Shown: positions 12,245 through 25,034, counted from the stretch's first letter. The stretch is 64,000 nt of DNA from Gyrodactylus bullatarudis (GCA_012064415.1 SSNU01000022.1:207076-271075), one strand, 5' to 3'. The notes: generated by a model not told the origin, from the letters alone. Program-made: numbers and translations.

Positions 12245-15077
12245 CTGAAAGAGAGAATTGATTATTTGTGAAAATATTTGGGAAACTGTTTCCAGAGTAA
12301 TATCAATTAGTATCAAGGGCGTTTATCAAACGAAACTTTGATTGATAATATCTTTCTAGTTTAAGTAGGGATGTCACAAGATGCTAATTAAATAAATTCT
12401 TTCTAAAAAATTTGATAAACTTTTAATTTGATTAGATTAAGCTTGTCTATATGGGATAAAACCCAAAGTTTTCGAGCTATTTGAAGTTCTCTAAGATCTG
12501 AAAATATACCAAATTACCGCTCGATTTCCGATTTTTTATACCGACCATGAAAGATAGATTCTGCAAATGATCGATTTCTAGCATGGAATCTCAATGGGCT
12601 TTACTATTTATGTACTGGTTAGAATAGAAACAGTGATTTTGCATTGAAATTTACTAGATTTAATTCCAGAACTTTTTCTCATGATAGAAGCTAGAATATT
12701 GAGAATACATATCGTTACATCACTGTTGATAAGAAATTTGAGTCATCACAAGAAACGGATATTTTGATAAAATTAATTTATTTGAAAGATGAGACTGGAA
12801 ATATCTTTACCTTTAACAGGTCCCATACTTGGAAGAGAAATGGACTTGATCCAGAATATAAACGCAAAAGTAAATATTTTTCTTATCTGAAAATGTGACC
12901 CCTAAATTATCAATTATTTTAAGAAAAGGGTCATAAATTCTATCACATGATCACAAGCAAGTATTTATGATGTATGTAAATTCGATACATGAATATTCTA
13001 ACATTCAATTCGAGATAAATTCAAAGAAACTTAATACAAGTTCATCAGAAGAATTAATATTACTCCGAGTTTACTGTTTTCCAAAATAAAGGGAATAGAT
13101 TCTATGAATAAGGAGTAGGCTAGTGGCGATTTGCATTGGATCAAGGGTTCCATTAAACGGTCTCAATAACACAATCAAAGGTCATGAAGAAAGGCGATGC
13201 CAAGTTTGTTTAAGAATAGCTCTGTGGCATACTCATCAGCTTTTACATGCCAGAATTATGTACAAAAAATATTTTATTAAGAAAGAATGAAAGGATAAAC
13301 GAGCATACACTGGGACAACTTCAGTAAAAGAACATTAGAGAGTATGTCAAGACCGCGAAAATAGGCTGGAATTTGCTTCATCTCATAATTTAATGATACC
13401 TTAATTTTTAACCATGGTACTGTATTAATAAACCATCAAATTGTATTTTTCATTCTCTAGTCTAGACTCTGCACTGTGAAATCGTTGGATTGTTTCTAAA
13501 ATTTATTCATATTTCCCCCTTACAAATAATAAGTAGCGTTTGTAGTGTATTTTTTAAATGAATTTATGATAATTTCAAGAATTTAAACCGAAATAATTAT
13601 AGATATTTTAAAAGACCAATCTACAAATTTCTTTAAAGTGTGAAATTAAAAATAGAACTTGTTACTTCTTAATACGTGTTAGTCTAGACGTAAACTGTAT
13701 TCAAACGTTTATTTTGATAAAAAATCATTTGATAACTGAACTAGATTTTGAGATATTGGAACAAACTGATAGTGTAGGAACAAGAAAGAAATTACAAAAT
13801 AGATATTCGTTTATCTTGATATTCTAAATAAATAAATCAATTATGATAATGTCTTTGTTAAATTAAGAGTTTCAGTTCCCTACTTGAATTATTAAGAAAA
13901 CATTTTTAATCTGCTTTGAAAAAAATTAGTATATTTTGACGTTAAAAGCTGATCAGTTTTAGTATATTGTGGATTTTCATATTCAGAAAAATTTTCTCGG
14001 AAAATTTATGACCACCTATGAATAGAGTTCTGGGAGGTCTAAAGAGGGATGAGAAAACTCCTTGATCCATGATCAGAATCCTATATTGGGTTTATATAAG
14101 TTCAACAAAATAATTTTGATGCAACCATCTGCGATAAAAACTTCTTTTCGATACATATTTCGGCATATATAGCCATGGAGAAAATAGGTTTTAATATTTG
14201 AGAGAAAAATATTTGACATTTTCCTATAGTTGAATAGATAAACTATGATGGCATCAACAGGTGTGGTTTCTTTTGATTTTACCGCTCTTTTCAAAATTTT
14301 CCCAAATGTAATGCTTATTAATTTTATAAAAGAATTTAATTTTTCTTATCTAAAATTGTAAAGCATTCTTTAATCATGATAAGGGAACAAAAATAATGAT
14401 AAGTGTCTCAAAATTTGATCTCAATGATGGATTCTGATCCCAAATAATAGGAATTTTGATATCATCAAAAAATATTTTACCTTCCTCTCATGTAAAAAAC
14501 CATGTCTTTATATCAACTTGACATGATTTTTCCTATTCAAAACTATAGAATCATTTAGAATATTATCGATTGTAAAAGACTGTGTGAAAAATGTTTAAAA
14601 CGTCAGATCAAAGTGATCACATTCTTTCGAACAGAATCTACTTTCATTCTCAATAGAAGATTTCTAGAAAGGGGTTTCGAGATAATTTTAAACTCTTCGA
14701 ACAAATATAAGCTTAAAATAATTAACTTAAAGTTCGAAGAGGTTAAAAAATCTAATGCTCTGCTTTATAAGGCAAAAAAACAGTAGATGTACTCTGTTTA
14801 GTAATTTGTTGGATAAGGGGTGTGAGAATTAGTTGCATCAAGTTACGATTTAATAGAGAACATGTTGGAATGATGCAATAAAGAGAAGTAAACACATGGT
14901 ACCTTAATATTAAAAATTAATTTTGGAAATGTAACCAAATCTCTTGAATAAACCCTTTGGCTTGTTTTAATTGATAAAAAAATGCAATAATATGGGTTTC
15001 TTTAATTACACCAACAAAATATAGAATAATTTTTTAATAAATTTTTCCTTTTTTATTTAAAAGTTGAGTGCAAACTA
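12245..15077. other. Gene-poor stretch upstream of WDR44 exons
   Basis: Earlier WDR44 exons were looked for and not recognised. One open stretch on the plus strand near 13130-13290 contains HEERRCQVCLRIALW, which could be a transposon or gene fragment but has no identified partner. Otherwise AT-rich. Confidence 0.4.
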
Positions 15078-15667
15078 TAAACCTAATTGACATGAAGATG
15101 AGAATTTACTATTCTTACAAAATTCTATCAGACCAAAATAAGGCCGTTTTTTGAATTTCGAAAATGTACCAAATTTCCACTTTTTCAACTTTTGAACCGT
15201 AAATTTTCATCGATTTCGATAATTCGAAGCAGTTAAGTGATGATATTGGTTATCAACATTGAATGAAGAATCTGAATTCACCTGTAGAAGTTCACTGAAG
15301 TTCGTCATTACAGTGGGAAATCGAAACATTTGAATTTTTCGATTATCACGAAGGCAATTTATCCAAAATTTTGAAGTCTAACATTTTCTCGGAAACAGTA
15401 AGATCTTCGCTATCTCTATAGCCAAATTCGAATTCTTCGTCGAATGTTGATCCCAAAAATCAGTACTTAACTACTTCTAATCATCGAAATCGATGAAAAT
15501 GGACTAATTTTGGTCAGATTTTTGAGGTTTTTTTTGAATATCAACAACTTAATAGGTGATTCCATTAAGTATTCAAAAAAATTTTTTTTTTCTGTGAATC
15601 CGAAGAGTAATATATCGCGATTTTCGTAAGAATACTAAATTCTCATTTTCATGTCAACTAGCTTTAC
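15078..15667. mobile_element. Fold-back repeat (family A)
   Basis: The termini are inverted: CTAATTGACATGAAGATGAG at the left and CTCATTTTCATGTCAACTAG at the right. Inner arms are also complementary (GACCAAAATAAGGCCG versus GACTAATTTTGGTC). The centre contains TTGAATTTTTCGATTATCAC followed by GAAGGCAATTTATCC. A related copy occupies 63.3-63.97 kb. No coding capacity seen. Confidence 0.7.
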
Positions 15668-16383
15668 ATAAAACTTCAATAGTCTTACTGATTTGATAAA
15701 ACTGTGGCCAGTCATTTAAATTCACTTGATTTATCTTAGATCATTCTCAATGTTTGATCATTCTCAATGTAAAAATGATGTCTTTAAATTGGATATGCGC
15801 AGTCGATGTAATTAAGTTTATCAATGATATCGATAAGAGGTATTTGCAAAATAAGTCCATAGTACATGCGTTTAATCAGATTTAGTCCATAGTACATGTG
15901 TTTAATCAGATTTAGTCTATACTTTTCCATACCTACGTGTATTTAATTTTCACATTTAGTCTATGATTAATTTATTTTGTTCAGAACTAGTCTACATTTG
16001 TTCACATTTAGTTTTAGTATTTAGAATTTAGTCAAAAAAAATCTTTTATAGTTCAAATCTAGTATGGTTTTCAAAAATAGTATATTTATAAATATAAAAA
16101 TCTCATAATTTCTCTTCGGATCCTTGTTTACGATTGGTTTTTATCCCGCATCATTGATCAAACATCATATTCATGTATGTCTTACATTTCATTGGGGAAG
16201 AATATTCTTATTATTTAAGTGGTACTTTGTATAAAATTCTCCCACTTGAAATAAAACTAAATTTTAAAGTGGAAAAGCCTGGAATCAGAATTTTGATTTT
16301 TAAAACATCAATATGAGTGTTCTCTCATCATTGGTCAATTTTACACAAAAGTTTCATTGGTTAGAATGAAAACTCACTTTTAA

Positions 16384-16437
16384 TGTATATATAATAATAT
16401 AATATATTATATATATAATATATAATAATATAATATG
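16384..16437. repeat. TA/TAA microsatellite
   Basis: About 54 bp of alternating TATA and TAATA units, self-complementary, lying inside the MULE just before its transposase remnant. Confidence 0.8.
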
Positions 16438-16492
16438 TTCTCCGAGAATACCTAGTGAAACAAAACAACTCTAATGGATATGCTCTTCATTT

Positions 16493-17050
16493 ATGACATC
16501 AAACATGGCTGAGTCTGCAAACTCAGCGCTCAAAGATATACGTAGTCTTCATCCATTTCATGCTATTTATAAATTTTGCTTGATGACTTCTGAAAATTTT
16601 CAAATAAGGTCAAATTTTTACAACACTGCAATACAAGAATTTTGTCCAAAATTTAACGATTACTTCTTGGCCGCATCAATTGCTGCTTGAAAGCTTAAAG
16701 TTTTGAACGTCAAAAATTTAAACTTATTCAATGTTGATTCAGAGGCCAATTCTGATATCATACGTGTTGTGAATCTTGAAAAAGTGTGGTGTTCATGTGG
16801 TTCGATTAGTTTTTCTGGCTATCCATGTATTCATCTACTTGCAGTCATATTTAATGAGAACTTGGATATCAAATCATACATTCATACTGCTTTTCTAACC
16901 GAATCGCTCAGAACAGCTTATTCAATAAACATTTATGCTTGTGACATTGAATACATTATGCCCTCAAAATTATTGGAATATTCTGTCAGACGTAAAAGAG
17001 GAAGGCCTTCTCTTAAACATCGTAAACAAGGATTCGAAGAGAAATTATGA
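16493..17050 (+). pseudogene. MULE transposase C-terminal fragment with SWIM zinc finger
   Basis: One frame runs from 16493 to 17050, interrupted only by a TGA at 16688-16690 where a tryptophan would be one base away. The first half reads TSNMAESANSALKDIRSLHP, matching the MULE pattern in which a SNxAES motif precedes the end of the DDE domain. The second half has KVWCSCGSISFSGYPCIHLL, a SWIM finger (CxC...CxH), and ends with an RRKRGRPSLKHRKQG basic, AT-hook-like tail. The N-terminal DDE catalytic part is missing, so it cannot be a functional transposase. Confidence 0.75.
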
Positions 17051-17522
17051 GATTTTTATATTTATAAATATACTTTATTTGAAAACCATACTAGATTTGA
17101 ACTATAAAAGATTTTTTTTACTATATTCTAAATACTAAAACTAAATGTGAACAAATGTAGACTAGTTCTGAACAAAATAAATTAATCATAGACTAAATGT
17201 GAAAACTAAATACACGTAGGTATGGAAAAGTATAGACTAAATCTGATTAAATGAATGGTTCTATGGACTAAATCTGATTAAACGCATGTACTATGGACTA
17301 ATTTTGCAAATACCTCTTTAATATATCTTCTTTTAATTTTCTAAATTATGAATATAAGTGGATTTTCGGACGTGTTTGAAAAACTACGTGAATTACTTAT
17401 TCGTAATAAATAGAAAATATTCCAATTTTTCATTTCCCAATAGATATACACCGATTAGTGATTAAGAGTACTCAGTTGGTTAAACCCTTTCAGTTTCAGG
17501 ACCCAAAATTTAGCTATGAAAA

Positions 17523-17604
17523 TATGTGCTTAGGTAATATATCTCACAGGTTCACCGTGTTTGTTATTACCTAAGCACCTAGAACGAAATATTTCTAGCT
17601 AACC
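17523..17604. repeat. Palindromic short repeat
   Basis: TGTGCTTAGGTAATATATCT at the left and TTATTACCTAAGCACCTAGA at the right form an imperfect hairpin. A solitary half, CTAGGTGCTTAGGTAATATA, recurs at 33229-33255, and the sequence AGGTGCTG...ATTCAT follows in both places, so this is a small dispersed family. Confidence 0.55.
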
Positions 17605-17667
17605 TTGATAAGTATAGGTGCTGTCCTATTCATTAATATGAAAATATTATTATTTGGCCATTGTAAG

Positions 17668-17868
17668 TTAACCCTTTCGGTGCCGATGGACATATATGTC
17701 CATTTTCCAATTTTTTTAAACCTTCATAACTCTACCAGTTTGATAGGTTTCTAGATCAATTGAAGCCCACAATGTAAACTTGCATTAGTAATATTTTTGG
17801 CCAAATAATTTTTTAAATTTTTTGTTTTTATAAAAATTGTAAAATAGTCTCGGCACCGAAAGGTTTAA
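17668..17868. mobile_element. TTAA-flanked MITE (piggyBac-type)
   Basis: It is flanked by TTAA on both sides, with terminal inverted repeats CCCTTTCGGTGCCGA and TCGGCACCGAAAGG. TTAA duplication with CCY ends is the piggyBac signature. A full second copy lies at 38450-38673. Immediately to the right (17873-17985) is a decayed copy in reverse orientation ending ACCGAAAGTAATTAA. No coding sequence. Confidence 0.75.
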
Positions 17869-18539
17869 CATTGTGGGTTTCAATTTACAATTCGTTCAGA
17901 AATCTGTCAAACTAATAGAATTACAAAGGTATGAAATTATTGAAAAATGAACAGATATCTCCATTGGAACCGAAAGTAATTAATTATTCATTCCAAAGTT
18001 TTTGGTTGAAAAAAATTAACTTTTAGAAATTCGATAGAAAATTTTTGATTCTTCGTAGAGATGATCGATTCCTTTTCCGAATGACAAGCAAACTGAGTAT
18101 TTTGATAGATTAAGATGGAAAAATCAAACTTTCTAAAATCCTACCTAAAATGTAAAAGATTTTCATCTGTCCAATTAAATCTTCAATAATCAAGAGAATA
18201 GTAAAATGATATGGTCTATTCGAAGATCCATAAGACAATCTGGTATCCTCATACGCATTTCACTGATAGTTTTTCTAGTATTTTTCGTTTGTATTGAAAA
18301 GTAAATAGAACCGGTGCCTCTAAAGTAAAGTTTAGTCCTTTATAAAACTCAAATAAATATACGATATTACTAACAAGTAACAACAATTTTAACAAGAAAA
18401 TCACCTTAAAATTAAATTTCTAAAATATATATGCCATTTTATAGAGATTTAAACAGTCGAATTAATTTTAGGTTTATCAATATCAAAACAGTCTAAATTA
18501 TAGAAATAAAATAATTTAAAAACGAAATTTATTCTGGAA

Positions 18540-19070
18540 GGAAGATTTTCTCTATTAAGTAAAAATAGGCTTTTCGACTACCTCCAAAACAAAAAAATGA
18601 ATGTTGTTCCAAGGATTTTACTACCCCGATAATGTTCTGGAATATCTCTAGGGAAACACCTTGTGTTTTTGGAATTTCCTAAAAATAAATTGATTTTTTG
18701 AAATTATATCATGTCTTTTACTTCGATATACCAATAACCATAAGGGGATAAACGTCTCCGTTCTTGTTACAAAAGTCAAACGGTTTTTGAACTTTTTTGT
18801 TCCTCTACACGATCTCGAACTTTCATCAAGAGTAATGCATCCTCTTGAAAAAACAAGGCTGTCTCATCGACATTGTAGATATTTTCTTCTGAGTATGCTT
18901 TAAGAGTTTCTGAGTTGTCTAAAATCTAATTTTCAACAACCAACCAATCTATATCTTCTTCCTCACAATAGATTTTAAGGATGTCATACTCTTTCTTCTC
19001 TGAAAACTAGCTGCCAATCCATTATTTACACTGCAAGCATGAGCAAGAGCGTTAGAAATACGTAAGATTT
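18540..19070 (-). pseudogene. Tigger/pogo-like (CENP-B DDE) transposase remnant
   Basis: On the minus strand, in more than one frame, it reads ALAHACSVNNGLAASFQRRK, then CEEEDIDWLVVEN, then the diagnostic YSEENIYNVDETALFF, which matches the Tigger NVDETGLFF catalytic motif. Next come a KSSKNRLTF-like segment and a GDVYPLMVIGISK-like segment, as in the NRLTxxxxANxTGxxxxPLLVIGKS region. Several stops and frame changes show it is dead. Ends were not defined. Confidence 0.65.
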
Positions 19071-22000
19071 CTGATCGGATACTTGATATTCTTATTGGTA
19101 GTTTATTCTTATATCGTGGGCCTAATTATCTAGATTCCAAAATATCTTAATCGAATTCGATTTCTTGATGAAAAAAATTGAGAATTTTGTAAAAATCATA
19201 AATTCCCATCTCCATATTAACTAGATGTATATGGGCTCTTAGGAAATAATAAATAGACTGTTTATGTCTTTTATCGTTCAAGCATGAAAATTATTTCTTG
19301 TTCGAATGAAAAAATCTGTAAATATAATTTCTCATTTACCAAAAAACATTTATTGTAAAATTTAATCTTTATTTATCTCAGTGATGATAGCTTTTTTGCG
19401 TCATTTTTGATTTCACAGCTATAAAAAGAGATTTATTGATAGATTAACTAATCAGAGCTACACTAAGAAGAGAGCTTAAAAACAAAAACTAATTTACTCA
19501 AGGGCTGTATTAAATATCATTCATGAAAAATTGGTATTTCTATCAAAATTCAAGCTTTTAACAGCTACAACTAATTACTGAACTTGTTTTATTCTCTTTG
19601 TTCCAACTTGAAAAATTTTATTAATTGACTTTAGATCAGTTTAATTAATAGAAAATTAAATACAGTATAATTTCCATCCTGATTGGGGAAAGAGAAAGAA
19701 AAACTGTCGTAAATTTATTTTTCCCTCTTTTAATGTGTGGATTTTCTAAATTGATGCTTAATAAAAAATTGCTCGAATTTTTTAAAGATTTCTGTGGAAA
19801 TTTTGGTATTTCTGGACAAAGATAAGATTATTCAAAATTTTAGAGAGCTTGTCAGACTGATTTTTTTTAAATAAAGAAAAAAAGTATGAATTCTCAAATT
19901 TTTTCATCAAGAAATTGAATTTGATCAATATTTTTCCAGAATCTATACCTTTTGCAGACGAAATTGAGAGTTCGTTTTATTCAAAGTAAAAATTATTTTT
20001 TCTAAAGTGAGAGACCAAAATAGGGGGTGTTATTTACCAGTTTCAATGTTAAATTTTAAGGTCAAATCCTAAATAAAAATGATTGGTTGATTCAAGGGGG
20101 TCCGAGTAACTTTTGTTAGCATGTATTTCTTGTACAATTTTATGACTTAAGAAATTGAGTGAAAGAAGACAGGATATCATTGAATATTCAATCAATGGAG
20201 GTGACATTCCAAGGTCTGATTTCAACATGAGAATCCTGGAGGTTGCTGCAGAACACTCAATAAGAGAATAATCTCTAAGTACAGTTGCTCAATGTATACT
20301 TCACAAACAAAAATATTACTCAATTATAACGAATAGACAGGATTTGATTGAATAAAATTTTCTCAGTTTGAAAAAACATGCTCTTGCTTTGATTTGTAAT
20401 TATTTTTTCGTCACTGCATGCACTAATTTTCCGGCATACCATTAATTATAGATCTGCATATATAATTTGAAAAAAATAATTTTTACTTTGAATAAAACGA
20501 CCTCTCAATTTCGTAAGCTCAAAATTCAAGAAATATAAACTAGCTTTAGAAAGAGAACATGTTACAGACATTGTCAAACCATAGTATTAGGAGATTACAT
20601 ATTAAACAATTTTTTCTATAATTATAAATTATAATCTATATGTGCGAGTAGTACTAGGTTAGTGTATAATACAGAGTATAAAGAGTATAAAAGATAGGCA
20701 CTATTCTATTTAAAAAGAGATAGGGTAATGAATCGGAGCTTTTACCTGTAGTTCTTCATAATAATAATAGGTACACCATACCTCATTTGTCTTTTGGGTT
20801 AACATGCATGTAGAACCCCTGAATTTTTATCAGACGAGAGTTATACATAATCGTCAGAGTTTCTCTTCATTCAAGATAAGAATTATATATAATGATCAGA
20901 GGCTTGATTATTATACATAACACGGGTAGTTGGGGGGTTGCGATAAATTTTTTGTGTAAAATTTTACGCAGATTCTGAATCTGCTTCCAAAAATTTCCTA
21001 AGTTGCTCAGTTTTTGCGCAATTCGCGAAAAGCCGAAATAGCACAATTTTCATAATCGGGACTTGAATAAATCAATTTTTCGACTTGATCCTTAGACATT
21101 TCAGTGTCAAATTTGATATCATTTGAAAGAGCGTAAAATTCTCTATGAGACGCTTTTAAGTTCAAACGTGCTTTTAGAATGGATCTTATTTTGATAAAAT
21201 CTCAAATTTTAATGGGGGAAAGAATGTAAAATTTATTTCTCTATCCAATGATACCTCGCATGACCATTTATCTTTTTTGGTTCAGAAGTTATTCAAGGTT
21301 TGATATCAATTAATTGTTCATATTTCCTTTTTCAATACATTTTTTAGGTCATATTTCTTGACGCCCTAATTATTATTATTATTGGCTAATTTCATGATGG
21401 AATTCAAAAATATTCATTACAAGAATATCAAGAAGACCTGGATTGAAATTTCGTGCCTGGGCGAGTTAACTCTTAAAATGCTTCTGGTATTAAATATGAA
21501 AAAATTGGAATTTTTATTTTTTATTTTTGTTAATTTAGCTCAAAGATTATTTAAACAAAATTACAGGCGGGCACATTAGTAAAAAATAAATTTTATTAAT
21601 TTTCTCCCTTCCTACTAATGTCTTGAGGTGAACCGGGCATTTTAGAAAAATTTAAAAATTTATTTATTCATTAACCTACAAAAAAGATAAAAAATAAATA
21701 ACAGAACGCAAATAAATTATCTTTTGTATTTTTCTCTTGCATCTTCCTTTAATTTCCTCCTTTTCTCGGACAGAATCCTTTTTGAAACTGAAAAAAACTC
21801 TGAATTGTATTCCCTTTAATGATGAATTCAACAGAAATTGCATTGACAGATCAACAAACATGAATTAATTAAAAACTTAATCGAATTTTTAATGCATCCT
21901 TGAATCTTGAAGAGTTAAAAGTTGATAATACAAACACTTTCCTGAATCAAACTACCTTTTTCGGGTGCACTTGACACTCATGATGAAAATCCTCGTCTAA

Positions 22001-23840
22001 TTTATCTGAAAATAACTCTATATAAGACGCAAAGCTAGTTGAGGATTTGAAATTTTTCTTGATAATCTGAAAGTTTGTTTTTGTTAGAAATAATTCTATA
22101 CTGAAAAATGATATAAAAAATTAAAATAATTTGTACAATAAAATCTGTAAGTTTGTAATAGTTTAGTCATGAATAATAAATAAATCTTGTGTTTGAAGTA
22201 TCTGAAAAATGGCGTTTTATAGAATCTAATCTCTCATTTTCATAAGAGATATTTCTTAAATTAAAGTATGATTTTTATCAATGTTTCTGCAAGTTTTTAA
22301 TGATGAAGGCAAATCGGCGTAGATTTAGACCGGAAGCCGAGATACAAGTATTGTAGGAATGCAAGTGCATAAAGTGCGTATAGAAATCTACTTCTCTCGA
22401 TATCTCAAGCTTGTTCATTAGTCAAAATTGTAAGGGGGGATATATATTATATAATCAAAGTGTCTGAGCACTAATGAATTATACGCCTTAATTCTCAGGA
22501 TTACTGATTTCGATAGTAAAATTTGTGATTCATACTGAAACCTAGATCAGAAGCGGAGGAGAAAATTTGTCCAGGAATTAGAAGAGATTCAAGGAGGGTT
22601 GAAGGGAGACCCAATGGGAGAATTTTTGCCTTTATCTCTATTCCCTAACCTTGAGTGACAAAATTCAATTTTTATCATTTTCAGTATAAGATCTTTTCCT
22701 GTACTCTGACTAAAAGTAGTTGAGAAATCGAAAATATCAGGCAAATACCTGATCTGATTTGGAATGAAGCCACCCTCAATTATATTCCATTCATCTTAAA
22801 AGGAAGATTATTTGTTAAGTGATAAGAAAAATACACTAATCTTGTCCTCTCTTAGATTGTGATGCGTAAAATTAAGGAACGTATGAGCATTCTTTATGAA
22901 AATCTGTACTTGTTATCTGTCTAAGTATCTTTCTATAGAAATACACTACTTTCATCATACGTCTGCACTAGTAATGACGATCTGGGAGATTTGATCAAAT
23001 AATTGCGTATCATAGTTTTATTGCTCGTTTTAGATCTCTATCGAAAAGAAGAGATAAATTCCCTCTCAAATGGGGAAACTATTTATGTTATTTGGGGTTC
23101 TGGGTCTGACAGAATCCTCATCTTCAGAATGGTCCTACAAAAGTTTGAGTTTTACCTTATTCCATGTTTTAATTTGTCAGATACGATGCAGCATATAATC
23201 AATGTTTTATGATTTTCAAACAAAATCAGAATTCGGTCTCTACTTCTTAGAAATCCAATTTCATATCATCTTATTCAAGAAGAGAAAATCATAGTTTATT
23301 GAATCCTCAAATTTATAGAAATTGGGCGTCTGAATCGATATTTGTGATCAACGAAAAAAATCTATGATTATGGCATATTTTTATGTCAATTGATGAATAT
23401 TGCTGCTGATTAAATGAGGATTACAGTGCATTTTAGTAAAAATAATTTTAGTAATAATTTATTCGAATTATTAAGAATTTCGATTTCAAAATACAGTAAA
23501 TTTCCTAAACTTCATAAGCTACTCGTTCATTATACAATTTTTCAATCAATTTTTCTTGATTTGTCTTCACTAGTTTTTGTGTATGAGAAAGTTATGAACA
23601 TTATCCAGAATTTTAAATCTTTCAGTCTATCAACTGAAGCATCAGATGAAATTCATCTTTTTTTGAGATTTTCTGAAACCTTTTATCATCTTACTGTATT
23701 TAAAAATCTTTTTAGACAATTTTTTTTCATTGAGAATGGTTTATATTCTTTTCAAAGAAATTACAAGGAAATATTCTATTGGATTGTGCAAGAACTCTTA
23801 TTAAGAAGAATTTAAAATTCTTTTCATTCCCTTTCTATAG
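19071..23840. other. Gene-poor stretch 5' of the GPCR exon
   Basis: Upstream exons of the plus-strand GPCR probably lie within or before this stretch but were not recognised. A dispersed repeat block occurs at about 20940-21170 (TTACGCAGATTCTGAATCTG), related to 59.06 kb. An ORF at 23414-23815 is Phe-rich, matches no family I know and ends before the acceptor at 23840, so I do not call it. Confidence 0.4.
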
Positions 23841-24182
23841 ATTGTCAAAATGGTCATAGTTGTGGCAGTCCTCTTTGCAGTCATGAGAATTCCAAGGCAT
23901 ATCTACTTCTACTTTATAAATGAATCGTATTCCTCAATAAATTTGTACCTCTTTGTGTTCACCTTTGATTGGCTGGCCTACACAGTAAACCCAATAATTT
24001 ACGCTTGGATGAACGCCAGTTTCCGAAGCAGCTTTTTGACATCCCTCAACTGCGTGTTTTGTAAAAATATTTTTAAACCAATAAAAAATGGTGAAGAGTT
24101 CTCGAAACGTTCTTCCACAAGTAGAAAAACTGATCGAGCATATGATGTTAGCGATACAAACTCAATTGGAACGATTTGTTAA
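23841..24182 (+). CDS. Class A GPCR, last exon (TM6-TM7 and tail)
   Basis: A rhodopsin-family receptor, probably for a neuropeptide. The exon starts after the acceptor TTTCTATAG at 23840 and reads IVKMVIVVAVLFAVMRIPRH (TM6). A loop follows, then LYLFVFTFDWLAYTVNPIIY (TM7) with the NPxxY motif (NPIIY). After that come AWMNASFRSSF (helix 8), two cysteines in NCVFCKNIF that could be palmitoylated, and a serine-rich tail. The usual CWxP of TM6 is replaced by VMRIP. The stop at 24180-24182 is followed by AATAAA at 24285. N-terminal exons are not recognised in the window, so the ligand class cannot be named. Confidence 0.75.
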   Translation: MVKMVIVVAVLFAVMRIPRHIYFYFINESYSSINLYLFVFTFDWLAYTVNPIIYAWMNASFRSSFLTSLNCVFCKNIFKPIKNGEEFSKRSSTSRKTDRAYDVSDTNSIGTIC

Positions 24183-24284
24183 AGTTGTTTCATGTTTAAA
24201 GGAATTAATCACAACCGTCACCTGTATTTTCTTAAGATGATGATGAAATAATAAGAGATTTAAGAAAAAAGATTTTATTTTTCA

Positions 24285-24290
24285 AATAAA
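24285..24290 (+). terminator. Poly(A) signal of the GPCR gene
   Basis: AATAAA 103 bases after the GPCR stop codon, followed by a T-rich tract. Confidence 0.55.
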
Positions 24291-24433
24291 AATGCACTAA
24301 TTTTATACTTTCTTTTTTTTTTGAATTCTACTTATAAGTAGATAGGAAAAAATAGTATTCATATTATGAATCCTAATCAAAAGAAATTATTATTCATTCA
24401 TAATGTTACTCAAAAGTATAGATGATAGATATT

Positions 24434-24947
24434 TTATGATTCCTGAAGTGTTCGTGTAATTTTCTGAAGTGTTGCCCTGTGACACTCCAGAGATCGTTTA
24501 TCTACATGAAAATCTTGATTTTTCAATTCCTCTGTTTGCCGTATAACCTGTTCCCTTATTAAATTACTCAGAAATTTTTCATTTGCTATTAAACCTTGAA
24601 GTATTTCCAGTTTATCCAATATCTTTCCATCTAGACTCTCTTGCTTTAGATCCATTACTGTATCAATTTCTGCAATTTTACTGATATCTTCACTGGTCTC
24701 ATCTTCAACTGATATACAAATCTCTATGGATGAACTTTGTGTATCTTGCTCTTCAACTATTGTTTCTGCCGAAGGAATTGTTGTGTTTTTATGACTAATC
24801 GTCTCTCCCCTTGAAGATAAATCATTCTCTTCATTAACTGAATCATCCTTCAAGTATGTCTGACATTTAGAGCTCAAACTTTTCTCTGTATCATTGTCTA
24901 ATTCTTCCAATAATATCTTTATGTTATGTAAGAGAATCTCAGAATAC
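24434..24947 (-). CDS. Unidentified terminal exon, acidic with a helical C-terminus
   Basis: The exon appears to begin after the acceptor TTTTCAG at 24947 and to open in frame YSEILLHNIKILLEELDND, so the ORF has no in-frame ATG at its 5' end. A long Ser/Thr/Glu-rich acidic part follows. The C-terminal 60 residues (LDKLEILQGLIANEKFLSNL and then REQVIRQTEELKN) look alpha-helical, possibly coiled-coil. The stop is at 24434-24436. Composition and splice site support coding, but I do not recognise the family. Its 5' exons would have to lie beyond or around the enkurin gene. The 3' end faces the GPCR gene, with 251 bp between the stops. Confidence 0.5.
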
Positions 24948-25028
24948 CTGAAAACTGGATTTTCGTGCCATTATTACGAATTATACAAATTTGAAAAATC
25001 TACTCTACTTAATAAGTAAAATATTTAG

Positions 25029-25034
25029 TTTATT
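25029..25034 (-). terminator. Poly(A) signal of enkurin
   Basis: AATAAA on the minus strand (TTTATT on the plus strand), about 37 bases after the enkurin stop codon. Confidence 0.55.

Larger units (their letters stand above)
15837..17316 (+). mobile_element. Mutator-like element with about 240-bp terminal inverted repeats
   Basis: The left end GAGGTATTTGCAAAATAAGT and right end ACTAATTTTGCAAATACCTC open near-perfect inverted repeats that run to the block TATGGTTTTCAAA (left, to about 16076) and TTTGAAAACCATA (right, from about 17078). Long TIRs plus an internal SWIM-finger transposase fragment identify a MULE. The outer TIR contains a tandem duplication of about 30 bp (CATAGTACATGYGTTTAATC). 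I could not find a clean 9-bp target duplication. At 1.48 kb it is an internal-deletion derivative. Confidence 0.8.

Noticed and set aside
13130..13290. Open stretch with HEERRCQVCLRIALW, possibly zinc-finger-like
   Set aside because: Only two cysteines visible, no family match, no start or splice partner; too weak to annotate.
20130..20290. Open stretch LSERRQDIIEYSINGGDIPR with a possible helix-turn-helix
   Set aside because: Short, stops soon, and could be a transposase N-terminus or chance; no TIRs or downstream core found.
22546..22655. Coding-like tract (DQKRRRKFVQELEEIQGG) with splice-like borders, possible GPCR third-loop exon
   Set aside because: Its donor phase does not match the phase-0 GPCR exon at 23841, and no other supporting exon was found.
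23414..23815. 133-codon plus-strand ORF before the GPCR exon
   Set aside because: Rich in Phe, Ile and Leu as expected from random AT-rich DNA, no recognisable domain, and it lies in what should be a GPCR intron. Long but unsupported.
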